A stretch of 64,000 nucleotides of DNA from Marinitoga lauensis. GTDB lineage: Bacteria; Thermotogota; Thermotogae; Petrotogales; Petrotogaceae. This document shows positions 1 through 9,216 of the stretch, one piece after another. Numbering within the stretch: the stretch's first letter is position 1; the number at the start of each line of letters is the position of its first letter. The stretch covers positions 1-64,000 of the forward strand of contig NZ_QHLX01000002.1 in the NCBI RefSeq assembly GCF_004135675.1. The letters run 5' to 3'. Made by a program: the position numbers and the translations under genes. The notes beneath the pieces were generated by a model. The model had not been told where the DNA came from. It was given only the letters and a program-made list of their open reading frames with translations, and did not search any database.

Positions 1-52
1 AATAATTCTACTTTTTAGAATTTTGTTGATAATAATAGTGTCAAACTCAGGA
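1..52. mobile_element. Right terminal fragment of an IS1634-like element
   Basis: Bases 1-52 match 53174-53225, the right end of the complete element at 51294-53225, and the match stops at the terminal CAGGA. The rest of this copy lies outside the window. The element end sits directly against a membrane sensor gene whose reading frame dies about 30 bases away, so this is an insertion junction. Only one end is visible, so the orientation is inferred from the complete copy and a target duplication cannot be tested here. Confidence 0.85.
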
Positions 53-82
53 GATATATCAAAAGATATAACGAATACAATA

Positions 83-745
83 TTATCTGATAATTTCTAT
101 TTTAGATGGATATTTTATTTTTTGAGATATAACATAATTATCTTTTATATTAAAATCCGCATAAAAATTATTCTTTTGAAATATTCTATTTTGTTTTCCA
201 ATAATAGAAATAATAGAAATTGAGGATAAGTTTAATGAATCAAGAAAGTATCTATCTATTTTCATTGACGAATATACTTCAACATCATCTTTTTTAGAAC
301 CGGATATCATGTAAATTCCATTTTCATTTTCAAAATAGCCACTTTTTATTCTTTCTATATCTGGAAACTCACCTATTCTTATCTTTTTTTTATTATTAAC
401 TATAATGATAACCCCATCAATAGATGACGAGTTTATCAATTCAGTAATGTATGAATTTACTGTATTAATTAACCCATATTTTGCATAATCTATAATTCTT
501 TGATTTTCTAATATATTATTTGAAAAATTTTTTAAATAATTATTATATTCAAAAAACGTATTTAATGCCGTTGGATATATTTTATTTACTAATTCAAATC
601 CAAAATCATCTATTGTATTTTCTGTATAATCAGATAACTCTCTAAAAATATATTTAGTAATATATGTTTCATTAAATAATATCAATATCGTCGGTAAAAG
701 AACAAATATTAAAATAATAAAAATAAATCTTTTTTTTAATGTCAT
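83..745 (-). pseudogene. Membrane sensor protein, C-terminus cut by IS insertion
   Basis: The start is the ATG at 745, placed 6 bases after a strong GGGGG Shine-Dalgarno block; a longer start at 766 has no such site. The product begins with positive residues and one transmembrane helix (residues 7-27), followed by about 190 polar residues that look like the extracytoplasmic sensor part of a chemoreceptor or sensor kinase. No second membrane helix, HAMP, kinase or methyl-accepting domain is present before the stop at 83. The IS end lies at 52, so the cytoplasmic half was lost or moved. A frameshift near 90 may hide a few more codons. The function is not identifiable beyond a membrane sensor; it is divergent from the xylose transporter. 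Confidence 0.6.
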
Positions 746-754
746 AATAACCCC

Positions 755-829
755 CAATTTTTGCATACCATATGCAATTTTTGCATATTAATTATAATCT
801 TTTTTTTACAAATGCGCAATTTTTGCGCA
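755..829. promoter_or_regulatory. Cluster of palindromic operator-like sites
   Basis: Two 17-base palindromes with the same centre are visible: TATGCAATTTTTGCATA at 771-787 and TGCGCAATTTTTGCGCA at 813-829. A half-site (CAATTTTTGCATA) lies at 755-767. Palindrome centres (779 and 821) are 42 bases apart, which is four helical turns; the half-site centre (759) is 20 bases from the first. They lie in the divergent interval between the sensor gene and xylF. Binding by a dimeric repressor or activator is inferred; the regulator is not identified. Confidence 0.5.
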
Positions 830-977
830 GACCTGTAAAATTTTATTAAACAGATTTAATTTAAATAATACTTAAAAATCTTAACTTTTCTTAACTTTGA
901 TATTAAGCATTAAAAAAATGGCACACTGTTGCTGATAAATATATTGGATAAATTTTAATTAATCTGGAGGTGGAGTT

Positions 978-2039
978 ATGAAAAAGGTTTTATTGGCATT
1001 GTTAGTTTTATTCGCTATTTCTATTTATGCATTGGATGTTGGTATTGTTCTTCCTACAAAGGATGAACCAAGATGGGTTCAAGATGAAACAAGGTTTAGA
1101 GATGCATTAAAAGACACAAACGTTTCAGTTGAAGTTTTATTCAGTCAGGGAAATCCTGCAAAAGAAAGACAAAATGTAGAAGCATTACTTTCAAAAGGCA
1201 TTAAAGTATTAATTTTATGTCCTCATGACGCAGTTGCTGCAGCTGGTACAGTGGATTTAGCTAAAAAAGCTGGCGTTACAGTTATTTCTTACGATAGATT
1301 AGTTACAAATACAAAATCTGTAGATTATTATGTAACTTTTGATAGTGTAGAAGTTGGTAGGGCACAGGGACAGTTTTTAGTGGATCATGCAACTGGAAAA
1401 AATAACCCATTATATTTATATGCTGGTGCATTATCAGATAACAATGCTTTCTTATTCTTTCAGGGTGCATGGGAAGTATTACAACCAAAAATTGCTGATG
1501 GGACATTTAGAATTATTAACTCCTCAGAAGCTAAAAAATTACAAAACAAAAAAGAGTTAACAAGAGAAGAAATGGCAAAAATCATTAACCAAATTACAAC
1601 AGATTGGAGTTTTACAGTAGCCAGAAGAAAAGCAGAAGATAACTTAACAAGAGCTAGAAAAGCAGATAAGGGTACAGTATTTATTTTAGCTCCTAATGAT
1701 GGTACAGCAAGAGCTATTGCTGATGCATTCAGACAGGATAGAGATGTAAAAAAATACTATGTAACTGGCCAGGATGCAGAAAAGGCTTCAATACAATACA
1801 TAATCGACGGAAAACAATCAATGACAGTATTTAAAGACGTTAGATTATTGGTAAAAGATGCTATAAATTTAGCACAATTTGTATTAAAGGGCGTAAAACT
1901 AATTACTCCTAACTCATATGATAATGGTTCAAAGATGGTTCCTGCAATTCAATCAAATATTGCTGTTGTAACAAAAGATAATGTTAAAAAGGTATTAATA
2001 GATTCAGGATATTATAAAGAATCTGATTTTAGATGGTAA
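978..2039 (+). CDS. xylF: D-xylose-type ABC transporter substrate-binding protein
   Basis: This 353-residue secreted protein captures a sugar outside the cytoplasmic membrane and hands it to the permease. A signal peptide is visible (residues 1-18, KK then a hydrophobic stretch ending YA). The mature part follows the periplasmic-binding-protein type I fold of the XylF family, with characteristic stretches GNPAKERQNVEALLSKG, ISYDRLV and VTGQDAEKASIQYI. A GGAGG site precedes the ATG. It is first in a xylF-xylG-xylH operon. Relatives in Thermotogae bind xylose and sometimes glucose, so the exact ligand is open. Confidence 0.85.
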   Translation: MKKVLLALLVLFAISIYALDVGIVLPTKDEPRWVQDETRFRDALKDTNVSVEVLFSQGNPAKERQNVEALLSKGIKVLILCPHDAVAAAGTVDLAKKAGVTVISYDRLVTNTKSVDYYVTFDSVEVGRAQGQFLVDHATGKNNPLYLYAGALSDNNAFLFFQGAWEVLQPKIADGTFRIINSSEAKKLQNKKELTREEMAKIINQITTDWSFTVARRKAEDNLTRARKADKGTVFILAPNDGTARAIADAFRQDRDVKKYYVTGQDAEKASIQYIIDGKQSMTVFKDVRLLVKDAINLAQFVLKGVKLITPNSYDNGSKMVPAIQSNIAVVTKDNVKKVLIDSGYYKESDFRW

Positions 2040-2050
2040 TTTAAAATGTA

Positions 2051-2083
2051 ATTAAGGGTAGTGGTAAACGCTACCCTTTTTCA
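2051..2083 (+). terminator. Intergenic hairpin after xylF (partial terminator)
   Basis: AAGGGTAG and CTACCCTT form an 8-bp stem with a 9-base loop, followed by TTTC. It separates the binding-protein gene from the ATPase and permease genes. Such hairpins usually stabilise the binding-protein mRNA and let only part of the transcription continue. Similar hairpins follow the other two binding-protein genes in this window. Confidence 0.7.
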
Positions 2084-2099
2084 AGTAAGGGTGATCTTT

Positions 2100-3614
2100 T
2101 TGAGTGAATATATTCTTGAAATGAAAAACATTACAAAAGAATTTCCTGGTGTAAAGGCTCTGGATAATGTGAATTTCAAGGTAAAAAGAGGAGAGATTCA
2201 TTGTTTGATTGGTGAAAATGGTTCTGGTAAATCCACTTTAATGAAAGTACTTAGCGGATTTCATAAGCATGGAACATATGATGGTCAAATAATATTTGAA
2301 GGAAAAGAACAAAAATTCAATACCATTTATGATAGTGAAAAAGTTGGTATTGTTACCATATATCAGGAATTAGCATTAATTCCAGAATTAACAGTATATG
2401 AAAATATCTTTTTGGGTCATGAAATAAAAAACAAGGGTATTATTGATTGGAATAAAACTATAACCGAAGCCGAAAAGGTTCTAAAAAAATTGGGTTATAC
2501 ATTAGATACATCAAAAAAGGTCAAAGATTTTGGCGTAGGAGTTCAACAAATTATTGAAATTGCAAAAGCACTCAGTAAAAACGTAAAATTATTAATTCTG
2601 GATGAACCGACTTCTGCTTTAAATGAAACAGATAGTGAAAAATTATTACAAATAATAAAAGATTTAAAGAATCATGGAATTACTTCAATATTAATATCTC
2701 ATAAACTGAATGAGGTATTAGAAGTAGCAGATACCATCACTGTATTAAGAGATGGATTAACTATAACAACAATTGAGAATAATAATATATCAGAAAATGT
2801 AATTATTAAACATATGGTTGGTAGAGAAATAAATGATATTTATCCAAAAAGGGATCATGAAATCGGTGACAAATTATTTGAAGTAAAAAATTGGAAAGCT
2901 TTTGATAAAAAGAATGAAAGGTATGTAGTTAAATCTGCAAACTTTTATGTTAGACGTGGAGAAATCGTTGGTATAGCGGGTTTAATAGGTGCTGGAAGAA
3001 CAGAATTGGCTCACAGTATCTTTGGGAATCCCGATGATTATAAAGTTAGCGGAGAGCTATATTTTGAAGGTAAAAAAGTGCAATTTAAATCACCTTCTGA
3101 TGCAATAAAATCTGGCATTGCCTATGTTTCTGAAGATAGAAAAGGTAATGGTTTAATATTGGATTTTGATATTAAAACAAATATTACCATTGCTAATTTA
3201 AAAAAGATCTTAAAAGGAATATTTGTAAATGAAAATGAAGAGGTAATTATAGCAGAAGATTATAGAAAATCCTTAAAAATCAAATCACATAGCATAGAAC
3301 AGAAGGTATTAAATCTCAGCGGTGGTAATCAACAAAAGGTTTCATTAGCCAAATGGTTATTTGTTACTCCTAAATTGTTGATTTTAGATGAACCCACAAG
3401 AGGTATAGATGTTGGAGCAAAACATGAAATTTACAGCATTATGAATGAATTGGTTGCAGAAGGGATGAGCATTATCATGATCTCTTCGGAATTACCTGAA
3501 GTTCTTGGTATGAGCGATAGAATCTATGTTATGGCTGGTGGAAAAATCATTGGAGAATTAAGCAATAAAGAAGCTACTCAGGAAAAAATTATGGCAATGG
3601 CTGTAGAATATTAA
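2100..3614 (+). CDS. xylG: Xylose-type sugar ABC transporter ATP-binding protein
   Basis: This 504-residue protein has two fused ABC ATPase domains, as in XylG/RbsA/MglA. Half 1 has Walker A GENGSGKST and Walker B ILDEPTSA. Half 2 has the degenerate P-loop GLIGAGRTE usual for this family, signature LSGGNQQK and Walker B ILDEPTRG. A TTG start at 2100 is chosen because it sits after the AAGGGTGA Shine-Dalgarno site and gives the family's normal N-terminus (SEYILEMKNITKEFPG); in-frame codons further upstream lie in the hairpin. It powers import with XylH and follows xylF after an attenuator hairpin. Confidence 0.88.
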   Translation: MSEYILEMKNITKEFPGVKALDNVNFKVKRGEIHCLIGENGSGKSTLMKVLSGFHKHGTYDGQIIFEGKEQKFNTIYDSEKVGIVTIYQELALIPELTVYENIFLGHEIKNKGIIDWNKTITEAEKVLKKLGYTLDTSKKVKDFGVGVQQIIEIAKALSKNVKLLILDEPTSALNETDSEKLLQIIKDLKNHGITSILISHKLNEVLEVADTITVLRDGLTITTIENNNISENVIIKHMVGREINDIYPKRDHEIGDKLFEVKNWKAFDKKNERYVVKSANFYVRRGEIVGIAGLIGAGRTELAHSIFGNPDDYKVSGELYFEGKKVQFKSPSDAIKSGIAYVSEDRKGNGLILDFDIKTNITIANLKKILKGIFVNENEEVIIAEDYRKSLKIKSHSIEQKVLNLSGGNQQKVSLAKWLFVTPKLLILDEPTRGIDVGAKHEIYSIMNELVAEGMSIIMISSELPEVLGMSDRIYVMAGGKIIGELSNKEATQEKIMAMAVEY

Positions 3615-3626
3615 GGAGGAATTTGT

Positions 3627-4796
3627 ATGTTTGGAGAATTAAAAACTTTGCTTAAAAAGCATATAAGAGAATATGGAATGTATATAGCTCTTGTAATTAT
3701 TATGTTAATTTTCTCTTTCTTAACTGATGGATTATTTCTTTCCGCTAGGAATATAAGTAATTTATTTAACCAGATGGGTTACATCGCTGTTTTAGCAGTT
3801 GGTATGACATTGGTTATTGTTATAAGACATATAGATCTTTCTGTAGGTTTTGGTTCTGGTTTTTTAGGTGCAATTGCGGCTATTTTAATGATGCAACACA
3901 ATATGCCAGTTCTTCCTACCATATTAATAGTTTTTGCTCTGGGAATTATTTTTGGTTTAATCAATGGTTTTTTTATCTCATTTATTGGTCTCCCATCATT
4001 TGTTATGACATTGGCAGGGATGCTGATTTTTAGAGGCGGCTTACTTGTTGCAACACAAAAAACCGGTACAATAATAATATCAAACGATACATTTAATGAA
4101 ATCGGAAATGGATATATACCTGATTTTTTCCACAACGAAAATATCCACGTTACCACTCTATTAATAGGTATAATTATAATATTATTTTATATTTACTTCG
4201 AAATTAAAAGAAGAAATAATAAGATAAAATATAATTTTGAAGTATTATCTATACCCATATTCATATTAAAAATCCTATTAATATCCTCAATAGTAGGTTA
4301 TCTTTTCTGGATATTAGCAAGTTATAATGGTCTATCATGGACATTTGTAATAGTATTAATCGTTACTTTTATTTATCATATTATGACAACAAAAACGGCT
4401 TTGGGAAGACATATATATGCTGTTGGTGGAAATCCAGAAGCAGCTAAATTAAGTGGAATTAGCTTAAATAAGATAACATTATTCGTTTTTGGCTCAATGG
4501 GGTTATTAACAGCATTATCTGGTATTTTATACGCATCAAGATTCCAATCTGCAACCCCTACAGCAGGAACATTATTTGAACTTGATGCTATTGCTGCTGC
4601 ATATGTTGGTGGCGTATCTGCAGCCGGTGGTGTGGGTAAGGTTACTAACTCTATTGTCGGTGCTTTAGTTATGGCATCACTTATTAACGGAATGAACCTA
4701 ATCGGTGTAGGTATATCTTTCCAATATATTATTCGTGGAGCAGTTTTAATTGCAGCTGTTGTATTTGATATAAAAACAAGAAGCAAAGCATCTTAA
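3627..4796 (+). CDS. xylH: Xylose-type sugar ABC transporter permease
   Basis: This 389-residue, strongly hydrophobic protein belongs to the branched-chain amino-acid/ribose permease superfamily. About ten membrane helices are visible. Family landmarks include GMTLVIVIRHIDLSVG and, near the end, AIAAAYVGGVSAAGGVG, which form part of the translocation path. An AAGGAGG site lies 7 bases before the ATG and 12 bases separate it from xylG, so the two are co-transcribed. A terminator follows at 4814. XylH forms the membrane channel of the XylFGH importer. Confidence 0.87.
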   Translation: MFGELKTLLKKHIREYGMYIALVIIMLIFSFLTDGLFLSARNISNLFNQMGYIAVLAVGMTLVIVIRHIDLSVGFGSGFLGAIAAILMMQHNMPVLPTILIVFALGIIFGLINGFFISFIGLPSFVMTLAGMLIFRGGLLVATQKTGTIIISNDTFNEIGNGYIPDFFHNENIHVTTLLIGIIIILFYIYFEIKRRNNKIKYNFEVLSIPIFILKILLISSIVGYLFWILASYNGLSWTFVIVLIVTFIYHIMTTKTALGRHIYAVGGNPEAAKLSGISLNKITLFVFGSMGLLTALSGILYASRFQSATPTAGTLFELDAIAAAYVGGVSAAGGVGKVTNSIVGALVMASLINGMNLIGVGISFQYIIRGAVLIAAVVFDIKTRSKAS

Positions 4797-4813
4797 AAAC
4801 CCTTCCTTTATAG

Positions 4814-4844
4814 ATAACCCCCATTTATGGGGTTATTATTTTTT
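4814..4844 (+). terminator. Rho-independent terminator of the xylFGH operon
   Basis: ATAACCCC and GGGGTTAT form a stem around a short loop, followed by TATTTTTTA. It lies 18 bases after the xylH stop codon. Confidence 0.85.
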
Positions 4845-4892
4845 AATATTAATATGATATAATTAAAAAAGATTATAAAGGGAGTTTTTATT

Positions 4893-6260
4893 ATGAATAT
4901 CGATTTTGATAATTTTGATTTTCTTTATATATTTTTAGATAAAAATGGAAAAATAAAAGATATTAATAATTATGGATGCAAATTACTTGGCATGCAAAAA
5001 AATGAAATTATAAATTTGAATATTTTTGATAATTTTATTCCTGACGAGGAAAAAGAAAATAGAATTCTGAACTTCAAAACATTTTTTGATGACGTAAATA
5101 ATACTTTTAAAAAAAGAAATATATTAAAATTCATAACTCCTGAAAAAAAAGAAGTGTTTTTAGAAACATATAGTTGCATTGTTTTCTCAGAGAAAAAAGA
5201 AAAAATAGGATTAATTGGCTTTGGATTTAATATAACAGAAAAAATAAGATATGAGAATTTACGAAAAAAAATTGATATGGTTCATCAACTAATTATTAAT
5301 TCTTATACATTGTCTGATAATTCAAATATATATCAATTTTTCCTGGAAAAAGCTGTTAAAATCATTGACAATGCTGATGCTGGAAGTATTTTGATGAAAG
5401 AAAATGATGGATTATTTCATTTTGTCGCAGCAGTTAATTTTGATCTCGATGAATTGCAAAAAGTAAGTTTACCAAAAAAACTTCTTTTAGCAACAGATAA
5501 AGTTGTTATTAGAAAAAACATTATACCTGATTATAAAAATGAAGATGATACAAAAATAATGTTGTCTGCTGGGAAAATAACAAAAATAAAATCCACTCTA
5601 ATTATTCCTATTATTATAGATGGGATAATGGTCGGAACGATAAATCTTGATTCATTCAAAAATGAAAACTCCTTTAATGCAGAAGATATACACATTGGGG
5701 AAATAATTTCAAATGAGCTTTCACAGGTTATTAAAAGAAAAAAATTAGAAAAAAAACTTAAATATTTAGCTTTACATGATCAATTAACAACATTACCCAA
5801 CAGGGTTTATTTATACGAATATGCAGAAAATATCATTAAATTAGCAAAAAGAAAAAATATGAAATTAGCTTTTGTTTACATTGACCTGGAAAAATTCAAG
5901 TCTATCAATGATAATTACGGCCATGATGTTGGCGATCATTTTTTGTATGAATTTGCAGATGCCCTGAAAAATTCTATAAGAGAAAGTGATTTTCCTGCAA
6001 GAATTGGAGGAGATGAATTTATTGTTATCTTACCGGATAGCGATGAATCAAAAGTATTAAAGGTTATAAACCGATTAAAAGAAAATCTTGACATCCCCAT
6101 AAAATATGAAAATATAGATTTAAAAATAAATTTCAATTGTGGTGTATCCTTTTTCCCTGATCATGGAAATGAGGTAGAAGAATTAATTAATATTTCAGAC
6201 AGAACTATGTATAAAGCAAAAAAAGAGGATAAACTAATTGAATTTTATAGAGGAGAGTAA
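4893..6260 (+). CDS. PAS-GAF-GGDEF diguanylate cyclase
   Basis: This soluble 455-residue protein probably makes cyclic di-GMP from two GTP. Residues 1-120 look like a PAS sensor domain, 125-285 like a GAF domain, and 290-455 are a GGDEF domain. The active site GGDEF is intact (in ARIGGDEFIVILP). The inhibitory I-site RxxD is present as RESD exactly five residues upstream, so product feedback is expected. No membrane segment is visible, so the signal is probably cytoplasmic. A GGGAG site precedes the ATG. The HD-GYP protein at 9217 could degrade the same messenger. Confidence 0.88.
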   Translation: MNIDFDNFDFLYIFLDKNGKIKDINNYGCKLLGMQKNEIINLNIFDNFIPDEEKENRILNFKTFFDDVNNTFKKRNILKFITPEKKEVFLETYSCIVFSEKKEKIGLIGFGFNITEKIRYENLRKKIDMVHQLIINSYTLSDNSNIYQFFLEKAVKIIDNADAGSILMKENDGLFHFVAAVNFDLDELQKVSLPKKLLLATDKVVIRKNIIPDYKNEDDTKIMLSAGKITKIKSTLIIPIIIDGIMVGTINLDSFKNENSFNAEDIHIGEIISNELSQVIKRKKLEKKLKYLALHDQLTTLPNRVYLYEYAENIIKLAKRKNMKLAFVYIDLEKFKSINDNYGHDVGDHFLYEFADALKNSIRESDFPARIGGDEFIVILPDSDESKVLKVINRLKENLDIPIKYENIDLKINFNCGVSFFPDHGNEVEELINISDRTMYKAKKEDKLIEFYRGE

Positions 6261-6266
6261 CTAAAA

Positions 6267-7860
6267 ATGCTAAAAATCAATAATATAAAATTACCCATAG
6301 ATCATTCAAATGAAGATATAAAAATTGAAATAGCTAAAAATTTGGATATTTCCTCAAAAGATATTAAAAAAATTTATATTAGAAAAAAATCCATTGATGC
6401 CAGAAAAAAGAATACAATGATTTATTTCATATATAACGTTGACTTTGAAATTGAAAATGAAGATTTATTTTTAAAATTCCCCTTTATATCAAAATCTCCA
6501 GATTACAATTATAAATTACCAATTTCAGGTGATATTCCATTAAAACATAAACCAATAATAATAGGTTTTGGCCCTGCTGGTATATTCGCGGATTAATTCT
6601 TGCAGAAGCAGGGTTTGAGCCAATAATTTTAGAACGTGGAAAATCCGTTGATGAAAGAAAAAAAGACGTTAATAATTTTTGGAAAAAAGGAATATTAAAT
6701 ACAGAAAGTAATGTTCAATTTGGCGAAGGTGGAGCCGGAACATTTTCTGATGGAAAGTTGAATACCTTAATTAAAGATAAAAATAACAGAATAAGAAAAA
6801 TGCTAACTGAATTTGTTGAAGCTGGTGCTCCTGAAGAAATATTATATATAAACAAACCGCATATCGGAACGGATAAATTAGAAATAGCAGTAAAAAACAT
6901 GAGAAAAAAAATTGAAAATTTAGGCGGCAAAATTTTCTTTAATTCAAAGGTTACAGATTTTATTATCAAAGATAATAAAATAAAAGGGTTGTCATAAATA
7001 ATAATGAAAAGTTGTACTCTGATGTTGTAGTTTTGTCTATTGGTCATAGCGCAAGGGATACATTTAATATTTTATTTGAAAAGGGCGTACATATTTCACA
7101 AAAACCGTTTTCGATTGGTGTTAGAATAGAACATTTAAAAGAAACAATAAATAAAAGTCAATATGGAAGATTTTATAATCATCCAAAATTAAAAGCTGCA
7201 GATTATAAATTGTCCCATAGAGCAAAAAATGGTCGTGCAGTATATACATTTTGTATGTGTCCAGGCGGATATGTTGTAGCTTCTGCATCAGAAGAAAATA
7301 TGGTTGTTACTAATGGAATGAGTGAATTTGCCAGAAATAATATTAATTCAAATAGTGCTATTCTGGTCAGCGTGTCTCCTGAAGATTTTCCCTCAAACCA
7401 TCCATTAAGCGGTGTGGAATTCCAGAGAATATATGAAAAAAAGGCATTTGAAATATCCAATTCATATTATGCACCAGTTCAATTATTCGGTGATTTTTTA
7501 AAATCAAAAAAATCATCTAAATTCGGTAAAATTACACCAACATATAGACCAGGAACAATATTCTATGATTTAAACAAAATTTTTCCTGATTATATCTCCT
7601 CTGCACTAAAAGAAGGGATATTAGCAATGGGGAAAAAATTAAAAGGTTTTTCTGATTATAATTCCTTATTAACTGGCGTGGAAACACGTAGTTCTTCACC
7701 TATAAGAATAGAAAGAAATGAAAATTATGAAAGCATTAATGTTGAAGGATTATATCCAACAGGCGAGGGAGCAGGATATGCAGGTGGAATAACCTCATCT
7801 GCAGTAGATGGTATTAGAGTTGCTGAAAAAATTATTAGTAAATATAAAAAGGGATGGTGA
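6267..7860 (+). CDS. FAD-dependent oxidoreductase of the COG2509 type (two frameshifts)
   Basis: The reading frame breaks near 6590 and 6990. Adding one G to a G run at each place restores a protein of about 530 residues. An N-terminal alpha/beta domain (residues 1-95) is followed by a dinucleotide-binding motif GFGPAGIFAG, then FAD-binding oxidoreductase stretches (GEGGAGTFSDGKL, GHSARDTF) and a C-terminal GEGAGYAGGI motif that usually contacts FAD. Proteins of this family are widespread and annotated only as NAD(P)/FAD-dependent; the substrate is unknown. It starts 7 bases after the cyclase gene, so it is probably in the same operon. The breaks look like sequencing errors. Confidence 0.75.
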
Positions 7861-9208
7861 AATTATCAAAAGCATATTTATTTTCATGGATTATCAGAAT
7901 CAACCTGTTGATCCGGAACTAATAATTGAAAAGATTAAGGAGTTAGGAAAAATTGTTGGAGGAAAAGCTTATGCACATTGGTCAAAATATCCTGCAACAA
8001 TGTTTTCATTTTCAAGACATGGTATTGAATTAATAGAAATGCCAGAAGATGGTTTTGAAAACAAAAAAGGAAATGACATAAAATTAGCTATTGATGCCAT
8101 TGAAACCATGTTTTCATTACCTCATATTGATGGTTTTGTACTGGTAACAGGCGATGCCGATTTTGTTCCACTGGTAAAAAAATTGAGAATATATGGAAAA
8201 GAAGTTATTGTGGTAAGTAGAAGTAAAAACACTTCTAAAGAAATGGAATTATCCGCAGATATCTTCATCCCTTATGAAGAAATCGTAAAATCCGAAAAAA
8301 TTGAAGATAAAGATACTATAGAAGATATAGTAGATGAAATAATAAGGATCATAGAGGAACATCAATATGAAGATGTAAATGAAAATATCATAAAAAGAAT
8401 AGTTACTGGAATGAAAATAGATTATAGAGATTTTGGTTTTTTATCTTATAATGATTTTATCAATCATTTAATAAAAGAGATAAGAAATGAATTTTATTCC
8501 AAAAATGGAGAATACAGCGAATATGAAGAAAATTATATGCGATATATAGAAAGATTATTAGCTACAAGTGTTATTCCTTTAAAACTGGAACAATTAATTT
8601 CAAAAGCACAGGAAAAAAATCCATGGATAACCAAAAATTCAAAATATTCTCTTAAAGAATTGATTGTAAAAATGATTGAAGAAAAACGATTATGGAAGAA
8701 TTCAAAAGGATATATTCTTGTTCCTATTCCAAGACGCTGGGAGATTAAACATGAAAAAATACTTCCTTATCCGGAGTTTAGAGACAAATTTGTAGAATAT
8801 GTTTTTAAGCTTTTCAAAGAAAAAAAGGCTAATTCTATAATAGAAGCTATACATTCTGCTAAAAAAGATCTAAACCTTACAAATAAAGTCGTTGGATCAT
8901 TTGGAATTGCATTAAAATTTTCTGGTAAATTTATAGGTAAAGATGGTAGTGATTATGTAAGTATGAAAACACCTGTCTACTTAAATGCTGATTTTAATGA
9001 ATTCAAAATAGCTGTAGAAGCATTTTACATAAAAAGCATTTTAAAAGATGAAGATATACACGAAAAAAATTTACCCATTGCGTCAAAATATATCTATAAT
9101 ACAGAAAATACAAATCAATTAAAAGACGTATTGGAATACCTTATGAATCTTCAAGAAGTTTTTTATGTAAAACCTTATTATAAATATTATAAAAATCTAA
9201 ACAAATAG
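7857..9208 (+). CDS. NYN-domain protein, probable RNase
   Basis: Residues 1-150 form a NYN (PIN-like) domain with the acidic residues expected at a nuclease centre: FMDYQN, KGNDIKLAIDA and VTGDADFVPLV. The rest, about 290 residues, is predicted helical and may hold OST-HTH/LOTUS-like RNA-binding units. In the main reading frame there is no usual start codon near the ribosome site. A GTG at 7857, overlapping the stop of the previous gene as GTGA, would work if one A is missing from the run near 7870. Otherwise translation would start at ATT/ATC near 7862. The start is uncertain; the family assignment is fairly sure. Confidence 0.7.
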
Positions 9209-9216
9209 GTGATTCG

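Noticed and set aside
23-223. A 66-codon plus-strand open frame at the window start
   Set aside because: It begins inside the IS end and runs antisense to the sensor gene; no ribosome site.
6267-7860. Programmed ribosomal frameshifting
   Set aside because: The breaks occur at many kinds of runs in unrelated genes and in a tRNA, without slippery heptamers plus downstream structures as a rule; sequencing error explains them better.
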